Assembly (NCBI RefSeq): GCF_002368115.1
Contig: NZ_AP018316.1
Coordinates: 2,072,058-2,136,057 of the forward strand
Source: Dolichospermum compactum NIES-806
GTDB taxonomy: Bacteria; Cyanobacteriota; Cyanobacteriia; Cyanobacteriales; Nostocaceae
Length of the DNA: 64,000 nt
Reading direction: 5' to 3'
Shown: piece after piece, positions 51,802-61,700 of the stretch
Numbering within the stretch: the first letter of the stretch is position 1
How the letters are laid out: every line of letters starts with the position of its first letter
Notes under the pieces: model-generated
The model's database searches: none
What the model was told of the DNA's origin: nothing
What the model saw: the letters and a program-made list of their open reading frames with translations, nothing else
Program-made: the position numbers and the translations under genes

Positions 51802-52008
51802 ATGTTTGATGGATTTTGGGATAACGTCTTTCGCTACCCTCGGTATTTAGTTAGTATCGTCTTGGGTATTTTTCTAAACACCCTTGAGCCGCTGTTTCCA
51901 TTATTAAAACGTCCTGTGACGCTGATTGCTATTTTAGGCTTGTTCACGGGTGGTCTTTTTTTCGTAACGCTTACCGTGCGGGCTATGCTGGGATTGAATC
52001 CAATGTAA
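51802..52008 (+). CDS. DUF751 (Ycf33-like) small membrane protein
   Basis: A 68-residue protein with FWDNVFRYPRYLVSIVLGIF and two membrane segments. The FRYPR(Y/F) start followed by a long hydrophobic helix matches DUF751/Ycf33 of cyanobacteria and plastids. Function unknown. It precedes rbfA on the same strand, an arrangement common in cyanobacteria, here widened by a repeat-rich spacer. Confidence 0.8.
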   Translation: MFDGFWDNVFRYPRYLVSIVLGIFLNTLEPLFPLLKRPVTLIAILGLFTGGLFFVTLTVRAMLGLNPM

Positions 52009-52414
52009 ACCAAAAGCTAGAAAAACGTGAGTTCGGTGTTAGGAGTTCGGAGTTTCTCCTTCGGAGACGCTACGCGAACGGTGTTATGATTTTTTCAACG
52101 AGAGAATAAGGGTTTGAGACTCCTACTTGGGGTGAGTTTTCCACAAATTATCGTTATGTCGAACTCACGTTAAAAAAGGGTTGAGTTTAGAGACTTCCAA
52201 ATAAAAAAATATCCCAAAATTTGTTGTGGTGCAGGCATCTTGCCTCCTAATCATACAAGGACGGGCAGGATGGCCATCCCACAAGATTGGATCATTTTTT
52301 TTGTGGAGTTCTCTTATTGGGCTGTTGCTGTTGATTTTATGGCATCAAGCACCGTCCACTTTTATTTGCGTTTAGAATCATGTTATTAAACCTCTGTGAG
52401 AAGGCGGAATTTAT
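52009..52414. repeat. Gap with an inverted-repeat element
   Basis: A 148-bp element at 52024-52171 has perfect 12-bp ends, AACGTGAGTTCG and complement, with A-runs on both sides. A second repeat (GCAGGCATCTTGCCTCC ... GGGCAGGATGGCCATCC) lies at 52231-52285. Together they separate DUF751 from rbfA. Confidence 0.6.
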
Positions 52415-52813
52415 ATGGCTACAAATCGCCGCGTTTCCCGCGTTGCTGAATTAATTAAACGGGAAGTTAGCCAAATGCTACTCAACGGTATTAAGGATGA
52501 CCGTGTGGGTACGGGAATGGTCAGTGTTACCGATGTGGATGTTTCTGGGGATCTACAACACGCTACCATCTTTGTGAGTATTTATGGAACGGAGGAAGCA
52601 AAAACGGAAACAATGGCTGGTTTAAAGTCAGCTACAGGTTACGTTCGCAGTGAATTGGGAGCTAGAGTCAGATTAAGACGGACTCCAGAAGTGATCTTTG
52701 TGGAAGATCGTTCTATAGAACGAGGTACTAAGGTGCTGAGTTTATTAAACCAACTGGAGCAACAACGAGCATCAGCAAGTGTGGATGAGGTGGTAGAAGA
52801 GATGGCGGAATGA
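52415..52813 (+). CDS. rbfA: Ribosome-binding factor A
   Basis: A 132-residue KH-like protein: RRVSRVAELIKREVSQML, VSVTDVDVSGDLQHATIFVS and LRRTPEVIFVEDRSIERG. It binds 16S rRNA during 30S maturation, the same process as RsgA at 8.7 kb. AAGGCGG precedes the start. Acidic tail (VDEVVEEMAE). Confidence 0.96.
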   Translation: MATNRRVSRVAELIKREVSQMLLNGIKDDRVGTGMVSVTDVDVSGDLQHATIFVSIYGTEEAKTETMAGLKSATGYVRSELGARVRLRRTPEVIFVEDRSIERGTKVLSLLNQLEQQRASASVDEVVEEMAE

Positions 52814-53313
52814 TTGATGTAAAGTTGACCAAAATATAAATAAATCTGGAACTTGTTGCTAGTTAAAGCACTCTAGGTGGGGATAATAGGCAATGCCTTG
52901 ATTCCCTATTTTTAGAGAGTTATGGGTATTGCCAATCTTGTGTCTTAGGATAGAGGTAAAAAATCATAGACTTATATATGCTAATAAAGTTAACGCTAAA
53001 GCAAATCTAGTATAATTTTAATAATTTTAATACAAGTTAATGTTAAAAATGTAAATATCTAGGTTTGATTAGTAAACTTAACTGCTGTTATCTTAGGAAT
53101 ATGAAGTTCAAATACCATGAATGTCATGCTTTGTTGACAAACTTAACATTTCTTTAGATAATTTGGAGGTGTATAGCGTCAAAATGATAATAGTTCCGTA
53201 TAGCAAACTACAAAACCCTGGACACAGGTTTAATTATTGCCATGTTTGTTCCTCGTGCATAACGGGAACGCTATCTAAATGTATTTTTGATGTAATTTTG
53301 TGAGAAAAAAACC
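52814..53313. other. AT-rich gap, likely leader of the next gene
   Basis: About 500 bases with no convincing gene; the 60-codon frame at 53121 lacks any protein character. No repeats recognised. It may hold a long 5' UTR. Confidence 0.4.
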
Positions 53314-53556
53314 ATGAGTGTTAATACGGTGCCTTCTATCAATTACAATTACTACTCTCTGAATGTTATTCAGGACGAAGCACGCCGACTGGTGGAGAGG
53401 GGAATGGTTGGTCGTCAACAACCAATATATACACTTTGCCAGTTTATACCGGCTAGAGAGTGGGTTTGTGTAGAATGTGAATTAGAGAAATGTGATTTTT
53501 TACTGCGCGATCGCATCGGTGATTTAATCGGACGCGAAGAGTGGGATAACGACTAA
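53314..53556 (+). CDS. DUF4327-like small cyanobacterial protein
   Basis: An 80-residue protein: YYSLNVIQDEARRLVERGMV, RQQPIYTLCQFIPAREWVCV and DRIGDLIGREEWDND. Three cysteines in LCQ, VCVECELEKC could bind a metal. This wording is conserved in cyanobacteria (DUF4327 as remembered); no function known. Confidence 0.65.
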   Translation: MSVNTVPSINYNYYSLNVIQDEARRLVERGMVGRQQPIYTLCQFIPAREWVCVECELEKCDFLLRDRIGDLIGREEWDND

Positions 53557-53889
53557 TAATTTTGTTTTTTTAATAAACTAAACTACTGTTATTTTTGATT
53601 GTACTTGTTTGTAGTTTCTGGCTATAGACAGGTATATTTTTTTCTATATTTCTTGAATTTTATTTCACGCAGAGACGCAGAGAAATAATGATATAAAGTT
53701 GGGTAAGATATTCGGTAAAACTGCGATCGCTTATTTTGGTTGATCACGCCGAAACCCATTGTCTATCTACATTCTCATAGATAAATTCCCTTGTATATAA
53801 GTATAATTTATGTAGGGATAGAAATAGTTATTATCCCTACATAAACACTGTTTAACGCAGAACACAGCTATACATAAGCTGTACGAGCA
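53557..53889. other. Gap before the petN cluster
   Basis: AT-rich; a TTCACGCAGAGACGCAGAG repeat at 53665 and a repeat of TTATCCCTACATAA near 53815-53850 in inverted form. No gene. Confidence 0.4.
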
Positions 53890-54051
53890 TCATTTTCGCT
53901 TGCTAGTGCTCCGTCTGGCTTCGCGGGTTTCGTCTTCGAGACGACGGCGATCGCGCCAATCTGATAATGTTAGATAAACAACACCACCAGTAACTCCTAC
54001 TAGCAGCACTACGCCACATAAGGCTAAAATACCCAAAAATGGACTTTCCAC
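53890..54051 (-). CDS. Small single-helix membrane protein downstream of petN (53 aa)
   Basis: GTG at 54051 starts ESPFLGILALCGVVLLVGVT, GGVVYLTLSDWRDRRRLEDE and ends SKRK. One membrane helix is followed by a strongly charged tail. It lies 7 bases after petN on the same strand, so the two are an operon. The wording is typical of cyanobacteria but the function is unknown. Confidence 0.75.
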   Translation of the reverse strand: MESPFLGILALCGVVLLVGVTGGVVYLTLSDWRDRRRLEDETREARRSTSKRK

Positions 54052-54058
54052 GATGCCT

Positions 54059-54145
54059 CTATAGTCCGTTGCGTCCCCAAACTACCATAGAAATAGACCA
54101 TGTAAACACAACTAACAGCGATACCCAACCCAGTGTCAAAATCAT
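54059..54145 (-). CDS. petN: Cytochrome b6f complex subunit PetN
   Basis: ATG at 54145 gives a 28-residue peptide: MILTLGWVSLLVVFTWSISM then VVWGRNGL. This is the PetN signature (ILTLGWVSxLxxFTWSIxMVVWGRNG), only one residue shorter than usual at the N-terminus. It is a single-span subunit needed for a stable b6f complex. Too short for standard gene finders, but the match is nearly complete. Confidence 0.93.
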   Translation of the reverse strand: MILTLGWVSLLVVFTWSISMVVWGRNGL

Positions 54146-54246
54146 AGTTCTACTTTTCAAATAATTACAAAAGGTCTCTAATATTTATCATACTGGGAAA
54201 ATGCGGTTGATTCATTAACTATATTGATAGGAGGTTTGGCAATATC

Positions 54247-54687
54247 ATGGAACTCATGGCAGAACGGTTAGAATCCCTAAAAGCGGGAGTAATTGGCAGT
54301 ATATCTTTAGGTTTAGCTTTCCTTAGTACCAGCTTTATTAATGTTTTATGGCTGGATAAGTATTTTCCCTTGGTTAGTTATGATAAAATTGATATAGTAA
54401 ATTTACAGATGTTATTAAATGGTGTCATAGCCGGGTTTTCTGGGTTTCTATTTGGTGTCACCTATCGTTATATTATCCGTGTAGATGCCAATCCTCACCT
54501 CAAAACCGGTGGAGTTTGGGCTTTTGGTTTAGTGAGGGGATTAACTCAAATAGAAGTTGGTTGGCATCTAAATAATCCGGTTTTGCCTTTTTTAATCTTA
54601 GCAGGAGAAAGTATATTGTGGTTTTCTCTGGCTGCTTTTGCTCTGGATACTGCTATTTTATGGAAATGGTTGAAACCTTTTTCATGA
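54247..54687 (+). CDS. Four-helix membrane protein of unknown function
   Basis: ATG at 54247 with GGAGG 12 bases ahead; MAERLESL at 54259 is an alternative. 146 residues with hydrophobic segments at about 15-35, 55-80, 95-110 and 118-140. Between them lies YRYIIRVDANPHLKTGGVWA, GLVRGLTQIEVGW. The wording is conserved in cyanobacteria as far as remembered. It is divergent from petN, so the two share the 100-base promoter region. Confidence 0.65.
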   Translation: MELMAERLESLKAGVIGSISLGLAFLSTSFINVLWLDKYFPLVSYDKIDIVNLQMLLNGVIAGFSGFLFGVTYRYIIRVDANPHLKTGGVWAFGLVRGLTQIEVGWHLNNPVLPFLILAGESILWFSLAAFALDTAILWKWLKPFS

Positions 54688-54825
54688 ATTGTCAGAATCA
54701 GGATATCCAAGATGGCAGGATCAGTAACCCAGCACTAAAGGGACTTGGCTTGCAAGAATGAACAAGATGAAACCGGATTATATTTAAATTTTGTCCAATT
54801 CAAAATTATTGGATTTGAGATTTTA

Positions 54826-55251
54826 TTAAGACTTGGAAATAGTATTAATAGTTTTTTCTAATGACTTTAAGGATGCTAATAACTTGTCTTTTTGAGGTTT
54901 AGCAGCTTTGAGTTCTCCTGAGATTTCATCCATACTTTTTTCTACAGCTTCATAGTTATCACGAGATTTAGCTTTGATGCCATCTTCTACTTCTTTCCAA
55001 GCATCTTCAAACTTATCAAATTCTTTTTTAGATTGGACAAAATTGCCAGATGTAACTGCGATTTTTGTTTTGGAGACTACAGCGAGTAAACCTGCATTAC
55101 TTACTGTGGATTTTTGTCTTGGGACTTTTTTTGTAGAATTGGAAGTTGCTGCTGGGGTAGTTTCGGTAGCAGATTGTTCGGGCTTGTTACAACCTACTAA
55201 AGCCAGTAAGCTGATACTTGCAATAATTAACATTGGTTTGAAATTCTTCAT
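54826..55251 (-). CDS. Lipoprotein (DUF4363-like)
   Basis: ATG at 55251 (MKNFKPM) gives 141 residues. Signal peptide with lipobox LALVGC, then a Ser/Thr-rich linker and a helical domain with FDKFEDAWKEVEDGIKAKSR and LEKTINTIS. This helical pattern resembles DUF4363 lipoproteins. Role unknown. Confidence 0.75.
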   Translation of the reverse strand: MKNFKPMLIIASISLLALVGCNKPEQSATETTPAATSNSTKKVPRQKSTVSNAGLLAVVSKTKIAVTSGNFVQSKKEFDKFEDAWKEVEDGIKAKSRDNYEAVEKSMDEISGELKAAKPQKDKLLASLKSLEKTINTISKS

Positions 55252-55589
55252 TGTCAACTCCTAATGGATATTTTGATTTGTACCGTTAATATTTCCTATG
55301 ATAAAACAGCAAATGTCAAGAACTTGGAAAGTGCAACTTGGCAATTTGCTGGGAAATACTTTGCAATATCCATCTAATGATGGTCTGGTCAGGATAAAAA
55401 TCGTTAAATAGGATGATTTTGTAGTTATGGAAGTGGCGGATACTGGTATTGGTGTCGTCAGCCTATGAGTGGGAACGCTCTGCTCAGAATAACAGTTTTA
55501 AGAGATTTTTAAGGTAAATTTTGGGGATTTTTTGGCGATCGCTATATGTACTCTGCACGCTACGTGGACGTGAAAACAAAACTTTTATC

Positions 55590-58181
55590 ATGACTCATAA
55601 AATTGAACTCCAATCTATTACGGGGTTATCTGTATTAACCGCAGGTGATCGCCTCCAAGAAGAAGGATATAATGAGCTACCATCTACCCAACATCGCCAA
55701 ATCTGGGAAATTGCCCTAGAAATCTTCCAAGAGCCGATTTTTCTTCTGTTATTAGGATGTGGTATCATTTACCTGTTTTTGGGTGATCCCCAGGAAGCTT
55801 TAATTTTACTAGGGTTCATCTTTTTCATTGTTGGCATCAACTTATACCAAGAACAAAAAACAGAAAAATCTCTGGAAGCACTACGGGATCTTTCTAGTCC
55901 ACGCGCATTAGTTATTCGTGATGGCGAACGTCAACGAATCCCTGGACGGGAAGTAGTTCGAGAAGATGTGATTGTTTTGTCAGAGGGTGATAGAGTTCCT
56001 GCTGATGCTGTGGTGATGTGGTCTACCCATTTGAGCGTTGATGAGTCTTTGTTAACTGGGGAATCTTTACCCGTTCGCAAACAGGATACCACCGATTTAG
56101 AAAATACGATGAGAACCGCCACACAGCATCGTCCTGGTGGTGAAGATCTACCTTTTGTCTATTCGGGAACGTTAGTAGTTCAAGGTCAGGGAATTGCCCA
56201 AGTCTATGCCACAGGGATGCAGACGGAAATGGGTAAAATTGGTAAAGCCTTGCAAACTGTCGAACCCGAAGACACGGTTTTGCAACGGGAAACTCGAAAA
56301 ATTGTCAGTAAATTGACCTTTGTAGCGATCGCTATTTGTGTAGCTGTAATCGTTATTTACGGTGCAACAAGGAACAATTGGCTACAAGGAATTTTAGCAG
56401 GTTTGGCATTAGCAATGGCAATTTTGCCGAATGAAATTCCTGTGGTCTTGGCAATTTTCCTGGCTTTGGGGGCTTGGAGATTTTCCCAGGCTAGGGTTTT
56501 AACTCGGCGTGTTCCTGTAGTAGAAACACTGGGTTCTGCGACCGTTCTTTGTGTAGATAAAACTGGAACGCTGACTTTTAACCGGATGTCAGTTCAGCAA
56601 TTATTTGTGTATCAGCCAACAACATTAACACCGCAATTTTACGATGTCGCCCTCCATGAACGGGAAGCCCTGCCGGAAACTTTTCATGAATTAATCGAAT
56701 TTGGGATTTTAGCCAGTCGCAAAGACCCTTTCGACCCCATGGAAAAAGCCCTCAAACAAGTGGGTGATGACTATTTAGCTAGAACAGAACATTTACATCA
56801 AGACTGGGAAATCCTGCGGGAATATCCCCTCACAGGTGAATTATTAGCCATGTCCTGTGTGTGGAAATCTCCAGAAAATAAATTAGTAGTTGCTACCAAA
56901 GGAGCGCCGGAAGCGATCGCTGATCTTTGTCATTTTAACACCCAACAAAAGCAAGATTTGGAACAGCAGATTAATAAAATGGCGATCGCTGGTTTGCGTG
57001 TTTTGGGTGTAGCCAAAGTTATTGGGCAACATCAAAAAAACAAAACCCTCAAATCTCTTCCTGAAGCCCAGCATGACTTTGAATTTGCCTTTTTGGGACT
57101 GCTAGGTATGGCTGACCCCGTGCGTCCAACTGTCGCCCCAGCCATTGCCGAGTGTTACACTGCTGGTATCCGGGTAGTGATGATTACAGGGGATTATCCC
57201 GCCACAGCCCAAAATATTGCCCGCCAAATCGGTCTAAAACCTGCCACAGAAGTAATTACCGGGTCAGAACTGGAAACAATCCCAGAAGGGGAGTTACTAT
57301 CTCGCATTCAAACTGTGAATATCTTTGCGCGGGTTGTTCCCGAACAAAAATTACTAATTGTGAATGCCCTGAAACGCTGCGGTGAAATCGTTGCTATGAC
57401 TGGAGATGGTGTGAATGATGCCCCAGCTTTGAAAGCTGCAAATATCGGTATTGCTATGGGTGAAAGGGGAACAGATGTTGCCCGTGAATCTGCGGATTTA
57501 GTTTTGCTAGATGATGATTTTTCTGCTATTGTCCAATCTGTGAGGCTAGGACGGCGAGTATTTGATAACCTGAAAAAAGGGATGGCTTATACTTTGGCGG
57601 TGCATATCCCCATTGCGGGAATGTCCTTGATTCCGGTAATATTTCATTGGCCACTGGTATTATTGCCTATCCACATTGCTTTTCTGCATTTAATTATTGA
57701 CCCTGCTTGTACTGTAGTATTTGAGGCTGAACCAGAAGAAAGCAATGTCATGAACCGTCCACCCCGTAATCCCAGAGAGTCCTTATTCAGCCGTCGAACT
57801 TTGAGGTTAGCACTGCTCCAAGGGATAAGTGTGTTAGTGGTGTTACTGCTTGTATTTGCTGTGGCTTTTTATTCTGGACATGGAGAATTTGATGCCCGTA
57901 CTTTGGCTTTTACTACCCTAATTGTCTCGAATTTGAGTATGATTTTGAGTAATCGTTCTTGGTCGCGGACTATTCCCGAAATGTTACGCACTCCTAATGC
58001 GGCACTTTGGTGGGTGTTGGCTGGTGCTGTGGTGTTTATGGGTTTGGTGCTTTATGTTCCTGTGTTACGTCATTTATTCCGGTTCTCTGTTCTTCATTTT
58101 GATGATTTATTAGTTAGTCTCACTTCTGGAGTATTGAGTATTTTGTGGTTTGAAGGATTGAAGGTTTGGGGACGCAGATAA
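55590..58181 (+). CDS. Cation-translocating P-type ATPase (P2-like)
   Basis: ATG at 55590 (MTHKIELQSITGLSV) gives 863 residues; the earlier in-frame ATG-like start at 55521 is not needed. Actuator TGES (LLTGESLPV), phosphorylation site DKTGTLT, hinge TGDGVNDAPAL and the membrane motif ILPNEIPVVL identify a P-type pump. The overall layout is that of Ca2+/cation P2 ATPases, but without the PEGLP motif of typical Ca2+ pumps, so the ion is open. A TCTCACGCAAAGGCGC repeat follows. Confidence 0.9.
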   Translation: MTHKIELQSITGLSVLTAGDRLQEEGYNELPSTQHRQIWEIALEIFQEPIFLLLLGCGIIYLFLGDPQEALILLGFIFFIVGINLYQEQKTEKSLEALRDLSSPRALVIRDGERQRIPGREVVREDVIVLSEGDRVPADAVVMWSTHLSVDESLLTGESLPVRKQDTTDLENTMRTATQHRPGGEDLPFVYSGTLVVQGQGIAQVYATGMQTEMGKIGKALQTVEPEDTVLQRETRKIVSKLTFVAIAICVAVIVIYGATRNNWLQGILAGLALAMAILPNEIPVVLAIFLALGAWRFSQARVLTRRVPVVETLGSATVLCVDKTGTLTFNRMSVQQLFVYQPTTLTPQFYDVALHEREALPETFHELIEFGILASRKDPFDPMEKALKQVGDDYLARTEHLHQDWEILREYPLTGELLAMSCVWKSPENKLVVATKGAPEAIADLCHFNTQQKQDLEQQINKMAIAGLRVLGVAKVIGQHQKNKTLKSLPEAQHDFEFAFLGLLGMADPVRPTVAPAIAECYTAGIRVVMITGDYPATAQNIARQIGLKPATEVITGSELETIPEGELLSRIQTVNIFARVVPEQKLLIVNALKRCGEIVAMTGDGVNDAPALKAANIGIAMGERGTDVARESADLVLLDDDFSAIVQSVRLGRRVFDNLKKGMAYTLAVHIPIAGMSLIPVIFHWPLVLLPIHIAFLHLIIDPACTVVFEAEPEESNVMNRPPRNPRESLFSRRTLRLALLQGISVLVVLLLVFAVAFYSGHGEFDARTLAFTTLIVSNLSMILSNRSWSRTIPEMLRTPNAALWWVLAGAVVFMGLVLYVPVLRHLFRFSVLHFDDLLVSLTSGVLSILWFEGLKVWGRR

Positions 58182-58280
58182 ATAAAATGTCTCACGCAAA
58201 GGCGCAAAGGTAATACTAATCTCTTAATTTATCTGGGTTTATCTGCGGTCAATAATCTTATTCTATTTTGGAGGACTACT

Positions 58281-58562
58281 GTGAAAAAAGCATTTCGTAA
58301 ATATCATCGTGTTATTGGCATTATTGTTTGTGTCCCACTTTTATTAACTGTTTTAACGGGAATGTTAGCAACTATTATTGGAGAATGGTCTGTGAATATG
58401 GGGCTTTCTTCTAGATTAATGTTGAAAATTCATACTGGGGAAATTTTTCATTTACAGGGAATTTATCCGATTTTGAATGGTTTCGGATTAATCGGTTTAT
58501 TGGTGACGGGTATGAGTATGTCGGGTTTATTTAATCAGAAGAAAAAACCTAATCATAATTAA
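58281..58562 (+). CDS. PepSY-associated membrane segment protein
   Basis: GTG at 58281 with GGAGGACT upstream gives 93 residues. It has two hydrophobic helices (YHRVIGIIVCVPLLLTVLTG and FGLIGLLVTGMSMSGLF). KxxRKYHRxxGxxxxxPLLLTxLTGM is the PepSY_TM pattern. It may follow the ATPase in one transcript. Function unknown. Confidence 0.7.
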   Translation: MKKAFRKYHRVIGIIVCVPLLLTVLTGMLATIIGEWSVNMGLSSRLMLKIHTGEIFHLQGIYPILNGFGLIGLLVTGMSMSGLFNQKKKPNHN

Positions 58563-58582
58563 ACGCAGATGAATAAATGGAT

Positions 58583-59818
58583 TTATTTGACTTCTGTGAC
58601 TCGCCAGCTTAGTTTTAGGTTAACCCAAAAGTTCCAAATTGTGGCTACTGCGATCGCTATTAATTTAGCTATATACTGATTCATACCTAAGCTATTAAAA
58701 AGGAAATTGACTACTAATGTTTGGATGATTATCCCCGCTAAACAGACCATGTTAAATTTTAAGAATCTTTTGAAACGCTGGCGTTTTCCTGTCTGTTTTC
58801 GGGAAATATCCCCAAATGTCCACAAATCATTCCAAAGAAAATTATTGAGAATTGCTACTTCGGCAGAAAGAATTGTACTGCGCGTTAAACCCAAATTAAT
58901 TACGGTACGCATGATGTGAAATATGGTTAAATCCACAAATACGCCACTAAATCCTACCGCACCAAATCTGAGAAATCTTCCGATAGGAAAGTTAACTTTT
59001 TGACTAATTTTTCCTATTCTCCCAGTAGATATCCGTAACCGAATTAGGTGTTGAATATAGTCTACATATTGTTTCCACGTCACTTTGCTTTCTCCTTCTG
59101 TGCGTTCGCGGAATACATAACCAACTTCAGCAATTTCTCTTACCTGTCCCCGACCAATGATTTCTAAAAGAATTTTATACCCGATGGGATTAAGTGTGGT
59201 ATTGGCGATCGCACTTCGTCGTACCATAAAATAACCACTCATTGGGTCACTAACTCGACCTAAAACTCCCGGTAAAATCACTAATCCCAATACCTGCGCC
59301 CCCCTAGATAAAAAGCGTCTAATTACACTCCAACTACTCACACCACCACCGTCTACATGACGACTAGCTAAGGCTAAATCAGCCCCCGCTTCTATTTTAT
59401 GCAACAGTTGTGTTAATACCTCTGGAGGATGCTGCAAATCACCATCAATCACTCCCAATACACACCCTCTAGCCGCTTGCCAACCCCGTATTACTGCTGA
59501 AGATAGTCCCCGTTCTTCTTGACGACGCATGACCCGTAATTGGGGATAATCTGGAATCAGAGATTGTGCTACTTCCCAAGTTCGGTCAGGACTATCATCA
59601 TCTACTATAATGAGTTCATAATTACCAGGAGTAGTTTTATCCAATAACCCACTTAATATATTGACCACATTTTCGATATTGTCACGTTCTTTATAAGTAG
59701 GAATTACTAAAGATAGGAGAATGGTATTGTTTTCGGCTATTTCTTTGGGTGTAAATTCAGCAATCCTCAATGTACCAATAGGAACTGCTAATAAAGAATT
59801 GGATGGGTTGATGGTCAT
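58583..59818 (-). CDS. GT2 polyprenol-phosphate glycosyltransferase with GtrA domain
   Basis: ATG at 59818 (MTINPSNSLL) is preferred. 411 residues. GT2 domain (about 40-270): LSLVIPTYKERDNIENVV, ELIIVDDDSPDRTWEVAQ, VIDGDLQHPPEVLTQ, the DXD region. A GtrA-like domain of four helices follows (LRFGAVGFSGVFVDLTIFHI). The layout is that of DPM1-like enzymes that load a sugar on polyprenyl phosphate. The integral membrane gene divergent from it could use that sugar. Confidence 0.9.
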   Translation of the reverse strand: MTINPSNSLLAVPIGTLRIAEFTPKEIAENNTILLSLVIPTYKERDNIENVVNILSGLLDKTTPGNYELIIVDDDSPDRTWEVAQSLIPDYPQLRVMRRQEERGLSSAVIRGWQAARGCVLGVIDGDLQHPPEVLTQLLHKIEAGADLALASRHVDGGGVSSWSVIRRFLSRGAQVLGLVILPGVLGRVSDPMSGYFMVRRSAIANTTLNPIGYKILLEIIGRGQVREIAEVGYVFRERTEGESKVTWKQYVDYIQHLIRLRISTGRIGKISQKVNFPIGRFLRFGAVGFSGVFVDLTIFHIMRTVINLGLTRSTILSAEVAILNNFLWNDLWTFGDISRKQTGKRQRFKRFLKFNMVCLAGIIIQTLVVNFLFNSLGMNQYIAKLIAIAVATIWNFWVNLKLSWRVTEVK

Positions 59819-60119
59819 AAAATCAAGAGTGAATTTCAACTTGCTAAATCGCTTATAAAGGTTAACTCCCCATAGATTACAATACTTTTGGCATGATAGA
59901 AACAATTGGTAAATTTTAAGTTTTAGCAAACCACATATATAAAACTTGATGGTAAATTTGTCAAGGATTATAGTTTTTGAAAGTTAAATTTATTCTTGAT
60001 TAAAATGTGAGAATATTTAGGGAGCATATTATCTGGATAAAGATATAATGTAATGGTACTTTATTTTTGTGAAAATCAAAAGTAAGTTTCTAAAAAATTT
60101 ACAATAATTTTATTTGAAT

Positions 60120-61700
60120 ATGAATTTATATTTAAAAAAATTTTTAGCTTCACAAGTTAACTATTGGTTAAGTATTGGATTATTATCAATAATAACATTA
60201 TTACTGATTTTTTACCCTATTTACCGCATAAGTTTCTCAGGAATTTTTATAAATTATAATGAGGCTTGGAATGCATACCATCTGACTAGAGTAAATTCAG
60301 GGGAATTACTTTATAACTGGCAACAACAATGGACTCCAGTTAACTATCCTCCATTTTCTTTCTATATTGTCGGCGGTCTTAGTAAGTTAATTCATAATCC
60401 TATTTTGGCGGGAAGATATCTGTCTTTATTATCTTTGTTATTAATAATAATAATGGTAATTTTTATAGTTAATATTTTGAGTAGAAACCTTTATTATGCT
60501 GTTTTATCGGGAATCTTTTGCCTAAGTTTATTCGCAGCAATGGCTCAGGGTTATATAGGCATGAATGACCCTCAATTATTAGGACATTTTCCGATTATAT
60601 TAGCATTATTAATTTATTTACGACCTTTTAAAATAAGATATCACCTATTGATAACGGCAGCATTAATAGTAGTGGGTCTTTTTATAAAACACAATTTAAT
60701 TGCCTTACCATTGGCTATAACTATCGAACTTTTTTTGATTTCACGTCAATATTTTTTCAAATGGCTGATTTACTTAGGCTTGATTACCAGCGGTTTTATC
60801 TTAATTAGTATCAATATATCTGGTAGCAATTTTATTCATGAAGTCATGCTTACTGGTAGCCGTGTATATAGTATTTCACAGATTGTTAATAGTGTAGACT
60901 TGCTATTAACCAAGTTATTTATTCCTTTTATTCTCGCAATTATTGGCATAACCTATGCGGTCAGACATTTACAGATTAGAATTACTGCTCTATATTTGCT
61001 CATATCTATTACTACAGGCATTTATTTTTCTGGAGGGTTAGGGACTAATATTAATATTTATTTTGATACATTTATTAGTCTTTCTATATTGCTAGGTGTA
61101 ATTCTCTCTTATCTAGATTCCAAAAGTAAATTGGCAAAAATTTTCCCACTGGTTATTAGTTTGAGTATTCTAATATCTACGCGGGTAATGATTATAGATA
61201 GTATTCACCAAATTACCCATTTACCTGATTTAGCAAAACAAGAACAGATGAATCGTATGGATGCGTCTTTTTTGGCACAGCAAAATGGTTCTGTATTATG
61301 TATACATAATAGCATCTTTATCTGCTATCTTTCTGGAAAGTCTTTTGAATATGATTCATTTAATGGAGGACAAATGATAGCAACTGGAAAAAATAATAAA
61401 AATAGCTTTTTAGAAAAAATAAACACAGGATACTTTAGGACAATTCTTCTGGATAATGACTATTTAAATCTGGGGTTAAATAAGAATAATTTCAATATTG
61501 AAAAATCACCAATTCAGAAAGTTCGTATAATGTTGATAAAAGATATCACCGATGGGTTAGAAAAAAAATTCGGTAAACATTCATCTGTTCAATTCAAATC
61601 TTTGGATCTATTGAGAATTAATATTCTCCAAGCTATTAATGAACATTATACTATCAGCTATAAAAGTACAAATGGAACTTTTTATACGTACAAGAAATAA
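60120..61700 (+). CDS. Polytopic membrane glycosyltransferase-like protein (GT39/GT83-like)
   Basis: ATG at 60120 is used (TTG at 60114 is possible). 526 residues with about ten hydrophobic segments and a soluble C-terminal part (about 400-526). The first loop reads YNEAWNAYHLTRVNSGELLY, with the acidic residue expected in the DE motif of PMT/ArnT enzymes, and PPFSFYIVGGLSKLIH. It probably uses the lipid-linked sugar made by the divergent GT2 gene. AT-rich compared with its neighbours. Confidence 0.6.
   Translation: MNLYLKKFLASQVNYWLSIGLLSIITLLLIFYPIYRISFSGIFINYNEAWNAYHLTRVNSGELLYNWQQQWTPVNYPPFSFYIVGGLSKLIHNPILAGRYLSLLSLLLIIIMVIFIVNILSRNLYYAVLSGIFCLSLFAAMAQGYIGMNDPQLLGHFPIILALLIYLRPFKIRYHLLITAALIVVGLFIKHNLIALPLAITIELFLISRQYFFKWLIYLGLITSGFILISINISGSNFIHEVMLTGSRVYSISQIVNSVDLLLTKLFIPFILAIIGITYAVRHLQIRITALYLLISITTGIYFSGGLGTNINIYFDTFISLSILLGVILSYLDSKSKLAKIFPLVISLSILISTRVMIIDSIHQITHLPDLAKQEQMNRMDASFLAQQNGSVLCIHNSIFICYLSGKSFEYDSFNGGQMIATGKNNKNSFLEKINTGYFRTILLDNDYLNLGLNKNNFNIEKSPIQKVRIMLIKDITDGLEKKFGKHSSVQFKSLDLLRINILQAINEHYTISYKSTNGTFYTYKK

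Noticed and set aside
53121..53303. 60-codon frame before the DUF4327-like gene
   Set aside because: No ribosome site and no family-like pattern; more likely leader DNA.
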